64,000 bases of DNA, from contig NZ_QTTN01000008.1 in the NCBI RefSeq assembly GCF_003386535.1, positions 1 to 64,000 on the forward strand, written 5' to 3'. Shown here piece by piece: positions 60,804 through 64,000 of the stretch. The notes beneath the pieces were generated by a model, which did no database searches, was not told where the DNA came from, and was given only the letters and a program-made list of their open reading frames with translations. Each line of letters begins with the position of its first letter. Position 1 is the stretch's first letter. The position numbers and the translations under genes were made by a program. Source of the DNA: Paenibacillus taihuensis. Lineage in GTDB: Bacteria > Bacillota > Bacilli > Paenibacillales > Paenibacillaceae.

Positions 60804-61007
60804 TCACTTTCCTCGTTCTCCTTGTTTGAATTGCAGTACGAAATAAACGATAGCCGCAATAACGAGCGGAACTATCGTCCACATTAAGATACTGAAAAAG
60901 TTATGAATTGCAGAGCTTGAGCCCATCATCCACGTCGCCGCCATCGTTAAGCAGGCGATACCGATAACTACTAACGAAACAGCGACTAACCAGTCAAGAA
61001 GTCTCAT
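60804..61007 (-). CDS. Small two-helix membrane protein
   Basis: 67-aa protein with two transmembrane helices ([20 protein letters not shown] and [20 protein letters not shown]) and a basic C-terminus (FKQGERGK). Start ATG 7 bp behind GGAGG, overlapping the end of the broken kinase gene, so it was translationally coupled to it. It is probably an accessory of the ResD-like system; no family is recognised. Confidence 0.7.
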   Translation of the reverse strand: MRLLDWLVAVSLVVIGIACLTMAATWMMGSSSAIHNFFSILMWTIVPLVIAAIVYFVLQFKQGERGK

Positions 61008-61447
61008 TCTCCGCCCTCCGTACGTTCGCAGGGAAATCCACCTCAAACCGCGAACCTTGTCCCGTTTGACTATATACCCGTATTTCCCCGCCGAGCAGCT
61101 CCACTAGCTTTTTCACAATAGCCAGTCCCAACCCCGTACCGGGGCACAACGAAGCCAGCAGGCAAGCTTTCAGAACCCGTAGACGCGATTATTTTCCCTT
61201 CACGGTTGATCGCAAAAGAATTGATCTGTGAAAATTCAGCCATCATCATAATCATTTGGACATTCACTGTGCCGCCTGATAACGCTTCGGCATACCGATC
61301 CGATAACTGGGTCATCTTCTCTTGCGTGCTTTTGTAATAGAAGCCCTTAAAGACCTGATTGATGACAAAACCCATCGGAAGCATAACAACGAGAAAAAGC
61401 AAAATAATCATCCCGCCTAGTTTGGCTACAATTCGGTTCCATTTCAT
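60994..61447 (-). pseudogene. Histidine kinase gene with a large internal deletion
   Basis: Residues 1-108 are a typical ResE-type N-terminus with a helix (GGMIILLFLVVMLPMGFV) and a sensor segment ending [11 protein letters not shown]; directly after, the sequence jumps, out of frame, to the last part of an ATPase domain ([20 protein letters not shown]) ending at 60994. HAMP, the phospho-acceptor His and most of the ATPase domain are gone. Overlaps the regulator upstream by 4 nt. The neighbouring regulator therefore has no cognate kinase here. Confidence 0.85.
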
Positions 61448-62151
61448 TGGCGTTCATCAATTCCTTCTAATTTGTATCCGATGCCCCATACGGTCTGAAT
61501 AGGGATATGAGCGAGCCCCGCTTTGCGCAGCTTATCTCGAATGTTCTTAACATGAGTATCAACCGTGCGTATATCACCAAAATAATCTGAACCCCATATT
61601 TGGTCCAGCAGTGTTTCCCTGCTAAATACTCTTCGGGGGCGAGTGATGAGAAAATACAATAGATCGTATTCCTTCGGCGTCAGTTCGACCATTTCATGAC
61701 AAACCCATACTTCTCTGCTGTCATGATGGATACTCATATTCTGATAGGAATGAATGGCTGATCTCTCATTTGAATGATTGAATAAATTAACCCTTCGCAA
61801 TAGAGCGACGACACGGGCAGCCAGCTCATCCATTTCAAACGGTTTCACCAGATAATCATCGGCTCCCATTTTCAGTCCTTGCACCTTATCCTTCGTATCC
61901 GAGCGAGCCGTAAGCATTAATATGGGGATTTTCTTCGTATCTCGAATATTCCGGCATACTTCCCATCCATCCAAATCAGGCATAACGATATCCAATATGA
62001 TTAAATCGAACGGTATTTTCTTCAGCAGATCTAAAGCTTCGAATCCATCCTTGGCTTCAGTAACTTCATACCCTTCTTGAGTCAAACAGAGACGAAGGAG
62101 ATTCCGCATATTGGTTTCATCGTCAACAATTAAGATATGACCCTGGATCAT
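61444..62151 (-). CDS. ResD-like OmpR-family response regulator
   Basis: 235-aa regulator with receiver (VDDETN, Asp in LIILDIVMPDLDG, Lys in LVKPFEMDELA) and winged helix (VELTPKEYDLLYFLITRP, TVWGIGYKLEG). Resembles ResD/PhoP regulators of respiration or redox. Its kinase partner is broken by a deletion, so it is orphaned or serves another kinase. An isolated CTGTAA half-site lies upstream at about 62166-62173; a full box is not seen. Confidence 0.88.
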   Translation of the reverse strand: MIQGHILIVDDETNMRNLLRLCLTQEGYEVTEAKDGFEALDLLKKIPFDLIILDIVMPDLDGWEVCRNIRDTKKIPILMLTARSDTKDKVQGLKMGADDYLVKPFEMDELAARVVALLRRVNLFNHSNERSAIHSYQNMSIHHDSREVWVCHEMVELTPKEYDLLYFLITRPRRVFSRETLLDQIWGSDYFGDIRTVDTHVKNIRDKLRKAGLAHIPIQTVWGIGYKLEGIDERQ

Positions 62152-62310
62152 GCAACCCCCCTATAATTTACAGAACAATTTTCCTTTCCTACTGCGCGTT
62201 TGCAGAAACCCGCTATGCTTCTATTAGGAATCGCTAACCTAGACACCTGAGCATGATATAGCATACAAGATAAATTTGTTGAAATTGTGATGGTAGTAAT
62301 CCCAAGTCAA

Positions 62311-62345
62311 AAAGAGGAGGAGAGATGTGTTATCTCTCCTCCTTG
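62311..62345 (-). terminator. Terminator of the peroxiredoxin-nitroreductase operon
   Basis: AGGAGGAGAGAT and its complement with a short loop, then CTTTTTG on the minus strand. Confidence 0.85.
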
Positions 62346-62368
62346 TTTCAGCACAGATTCTAATGCAA

Positions 62369-63040
62369 TTATCTCCACTCAACAATCTCATCGAGGGGTT
62401 GTCTAGTTTGTGGACGTTTGGGATCCTTTTGACGATATCCGAAAGCGACCATACAAGCTACTCCGAAATCGTCGCCGTTAATGATACCTTCATTTTGTAA
62501 AATAGCGGTCACCTGCTTCTTATCAAACCCTTCGATCGGGCAAGAATCAATACCGATTTGAGCCGCAGCTGTCATCATGTTTCCCAATGCGATGTAGGTT
62601 TGTCTGATTGACCACTCAAAAATGAGGCGGTCATTATCTTCGAGTTCCGTTTCGACGAAGGAATTGTAGAAATCGGACCAATCTTGCACAATTTCTTCAG
62701 GCATATGATGAATGTGTTTAAACATTTTGTTCACGTGATCTGAGCCAATCCGTAAACCTTCTTCTCTTCTGGCCAATATAACTACAAAATGGCTGGCAGT
62801 CGGCAGTTGTCCCTTGGCACCTCCAGATACAGGTATTAATTTTTCGCGAAGAGTTTCATTCTGAATCACGACGAACTTCCACGGCTCAAAGCCAAATGAA
62901 CTTGGAGATAATCTTCCTGCCTCCAAAATAAAATGAAAATCTTCATCCGAAATTTTTTCGTTGGTATCAAATGCCTTGCAAGCATGTCTGAGCTGGTAAG
63001 CTTTTAGAATTTCTTGTTTTTTACTTTCCGTTCCTGTCAT
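62369..63040 (-). CDS. Nitroreductase-family NAD(P)H-dependent oxidoreductase
   Basis: 223-aa FMN enzyme of the NfsB/YfkO type: RHACKAFDTNEKISDEDF (FMN-phosphate Arg region), SPSSFGFEPWKFVVIQN, RQTYIALGNMMTAAAQIGIDSCPIEG (in part) and the GYRQKDPKRPQTR end. It reduces nitro compounds or quinones with NAD(P)H. Located 34 bp behind the peroxiredoxin-like gene in a two-gene operon. Confidence 0.9.
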   Translation of the reverse strand: MTGTESKKQEILKAYQLRHACKAFDTNEKISDEDFHFILEAGRLSPSSFGFEPWKFVVIQNETLREKLIPVSGGAKGQLPTASHFVVILARREEGLRIGSDHVNKMFKHIHHMPEEIVQDWSDFYNSFVETELEDNDRLIFEWSIRQTYIALGNMMTAAAQIGIDSCPIEGFDKKQVTAILQNEGIINGDDFGVACMVAFGYRQKDPKRPQTRQPLDEIVEWR

Positions 63041-63074
63041 TTGAAATCATTCTTCCTTTCTATTTTTAAAATCG

Positions 63075-63725
63075 TTACAGCTTTTTTAGATCTCGCAAAA
63101 TCTTCTCAGGGCTTTGACGCTGCATAAAATTCGGATTTACATAGGAAGAGCGAATAATGGCGCTCTCATCAATTATGAAAGTAACCGGAACTGGTAAAAC
63201 CCATTGCGAGGTATTGTTGTACTCTGAAAGATCAACTCCGATGCCTTCCATTAGTTCCCTTACATCCTCCGGAACATCGAAGAGCAGATTGTACTGAGCT
63301 GTTACCAATCCATCCGGATCGCTAAGAACTTGAAATTCCAATCCTTCCTTTTCCTGAAGCGATAACGAATGATCCGGCTTTTGCGGACTGATCGCTATAA
63401 GCTGCGCTCCCATTGCTCGGATTTCCGGCAATATCTGCTGATAAGCATTTAATTGCATATTGCAAAATGGACACCAACCACCTCGATAAAAAGTCAGCAC
63501 AATCGGCCCTTTCTGGAGCTCTTCAAATAAAATCACATCCCCGCCTAGTGCATTTGTTAATTTAAAGTTCACTGCCTTTTCGCCTGTTTGTTTCCCAGAA
63601 GCGATCCCTGATTTCTGAAGATCATCAAACATTTGACCGATTTTCATTTGTGCTTCAATTGGTGCGTTGGCTTTAAATTGTTGTGTGGCTGCTACCAGCT
63701 GTTCGGTTAATTTTTGGTTACTCAT
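63075..63725 (-). CDS. Peroxiredoxin-like (redoxin-domain) protein
   Basis: 216-aa paralogue of the protein at 59251, with Cys85 and Cys88 in TFYRGGWCPFCNMQL and the same C-terminus RQSPEKILRDLKKL. The two genes share their upstream region too (ATTATAAATTCAAATT followed by the box), so gene and promoter were copied together. ATG behind GGAGG. First gene of the operon with the nitroreductase; controlled by box E. Confidence 0.9.
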   Translation of the reverse strand: MSNQKLTEQLVAATQQFKANAPIEAQMKIGQMFDDLQKSGIASGKQTGEKAVNFKLTNALGGDVILFEELQKGPIVLTFYRGGWCPFCNMQLNAYQQILPEIRAMGAQLIAISPQKPDHSLSLQEKEGLEFQVLSDPDGLVTAQYNLLFDVPEDVRELMEGIGVDLSEYNNTSQWVLPVPVTFIIDESAIIRSSYVNPNFMQRQSPEKILRDLKKL

Positions 63726-63760
63726 CGTCCTGATTCCTCCAATATCGAATTTGTAACCTG

Positions 63761-63805
63761 ATTATAAATTCAAATTTAAGAGGAGTTCTGTGAAGTAGAT
63801 TACAG
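63761..63805 (-). promoter_or_regulatory. Crp-type box E with promoter
   Basis: CTGTGA-N6-TTACAG at 63788-63805; minus-strand -10 TATAAT at 63761-63766, 33 bp from the box centre. The region between box and -10 is nearly identical to that of box C but one base longer. Confidence 0.7.
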
Positions 63806-63860
63806 TTCCCCCCTTCCTTCCTCCTTCCTTTAGACTTTTAAGTGAAATCTCATGATTGCT

Positions 63861-63889
63861 TTGACACGTAGAGTAATCTGTGTTAAATT
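63861..63889 (+). promoter_or_regulatory. Sigma-A promoter of the right-edge gene
   Basis: TTGACA at 63861-63866 and TAAATT at 63884-63889, 17 bp apart. Confidence 0.75.
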
Positions 63890-63897
63890 TACTCCAT

Positions 63898-63922
63898 CAG
63901 ATAGAGCTATGTCAGATAGAGC
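63898..63922 (+). promoter_or_regulatory. Direct repeat downstream of the right-edge promoter
   Basis: CAGATAGAGC occurs at 63898-63907 and 63913-63922, a 15-bp period, just after the predicted start point. Candidate operator for autoregulation. Confidence 0.5.
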
Positions 63923-63990
63923 ACTATGTAACAGAGTACTCATGGTCGCACACAAGAGACATAGGATTATGATTTTCAGGAGGACCTTGC

Positions 63991-64000
63991 ATGATTCGAA
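63991..64000 (+). CDS. Start of a gene truncated by the window edge
   Basis: ATGATTCGAA behind AGGAGG (63978-63983) at 7 bp spacing, with a promoter about 100 bp upstream. Only three codons are visible; identity unknown. Confidence 0.6.

Noticed and set aside
62161-62175. A possible sixth Crp-type box before the ResD-like gene
   Set aside because: Only one half-site (TTTACAG) is present; the second half is replaced by a run of C on the plus strand.
1-64000. tRNA or rRNA genes
   Set aside because: I found no cloverleaf-like sequence with a conserved TTCRA loop and no rRNA wording on either strand; short RNAs could still be missed by eye.

Overview
The window reads as a chromosome segment of a spore-forming Firmicute, most likely Paenibacillus or a close Paenibacillaceae relative. 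Reasons: two gerA-type germination operons, YesMN/LytS-type sugar two-component systems, ABC permeases without a local ATPase, DUF5696 and DUF5060 glycan proteins, frequent TTG/GTG starts behind strong GGAGG sites, and OmpR-type regulators throughout. By eye, roughly the first 33 kb is richer in GC than the 42-64 kb part. This is inference; no 16S or marker gene is present.

Layout. 1-309: 5' end of a group II intron (minus strand) sitting directly behind the terminator of a sugar-binding protein gene. 357-5495: extracytoplasmic sugar sensor, LytS-type kinase, YesN-type regulator and XylF-like binding protein (minus). 5.7-7.2 kb: small plus-strand genes (TPR protein, PhnB-like protein, basic hypothetical). 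7.3-28.1 kb: a long minus-strand glycan operon or set of operons under a LacI-type regulator: a lipoprotein binding protein, a 978-residue membrane-anchored binding protein, two pairs of ABC permeases, NHL-propeller, Yip1 and DUF5696 proteins, GH-A clan hydrolases (DUF5060, GH113, GH5), a PhyH-type dioxygenase and a GNAT enzyme. 28.1-33.7 kb: MacB/FtsX-type ABC export system. 34-40.2 kb: VanRS-like two-component system divergent from a ligase-racemase-carboxypeptidase-acyltransferase operon resembling a D-Ala-D-Ser vancomycin-type cluster, in which the VanT functions lie on two separate genes. 40.3-42.1 kb: DUF1304 protein and a decayed binding-protein gene.

42.2-52.7 kb: two complete ger operons (A-C-B order) pointing away from a central block holding a Crp/Fnr regulator, a thioredoxin-fold protein and a peroxiredoxin-like protein. 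52.8-55.2 kb: Met/Asp-rich secreted stalk-domain protein and a two-component system that share an upstream 25-bp motif. 55.3-64 kb: a redox block (YjbR, thioredoxin reductase, MFS, DinB, two more peroxiredoxin-like proteins, nitroreductase, ResD-like regulator) with several broken genes: trxB with an in-frame amber codon, a frameshifted second crp gene, a histidine kinase with an internal deletion, and an azoreductase remnant.

Main discovery candidate. Five copies of an inverted repeat, CTGTAA-N6-TTACAG with few mismatches, lie upstream of every peroxiredoxin-like gene, the thioredoxin-like gene, the yjbR-like gene and a hidden 39-codon ORF. Each has a -10-like hexamer 32-33 bp from the box centre, which is the geometry of a class II (-41.5) Crp-type activated promoter. 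The Crp/Fnr protein encoded among them lacks the arginine that in E. coli CRP reads the one base at which this box differs from the CRP site. Together they look like a local, apparently undescribed Crp/Fnr thiol-redox regulon, partly decaying.
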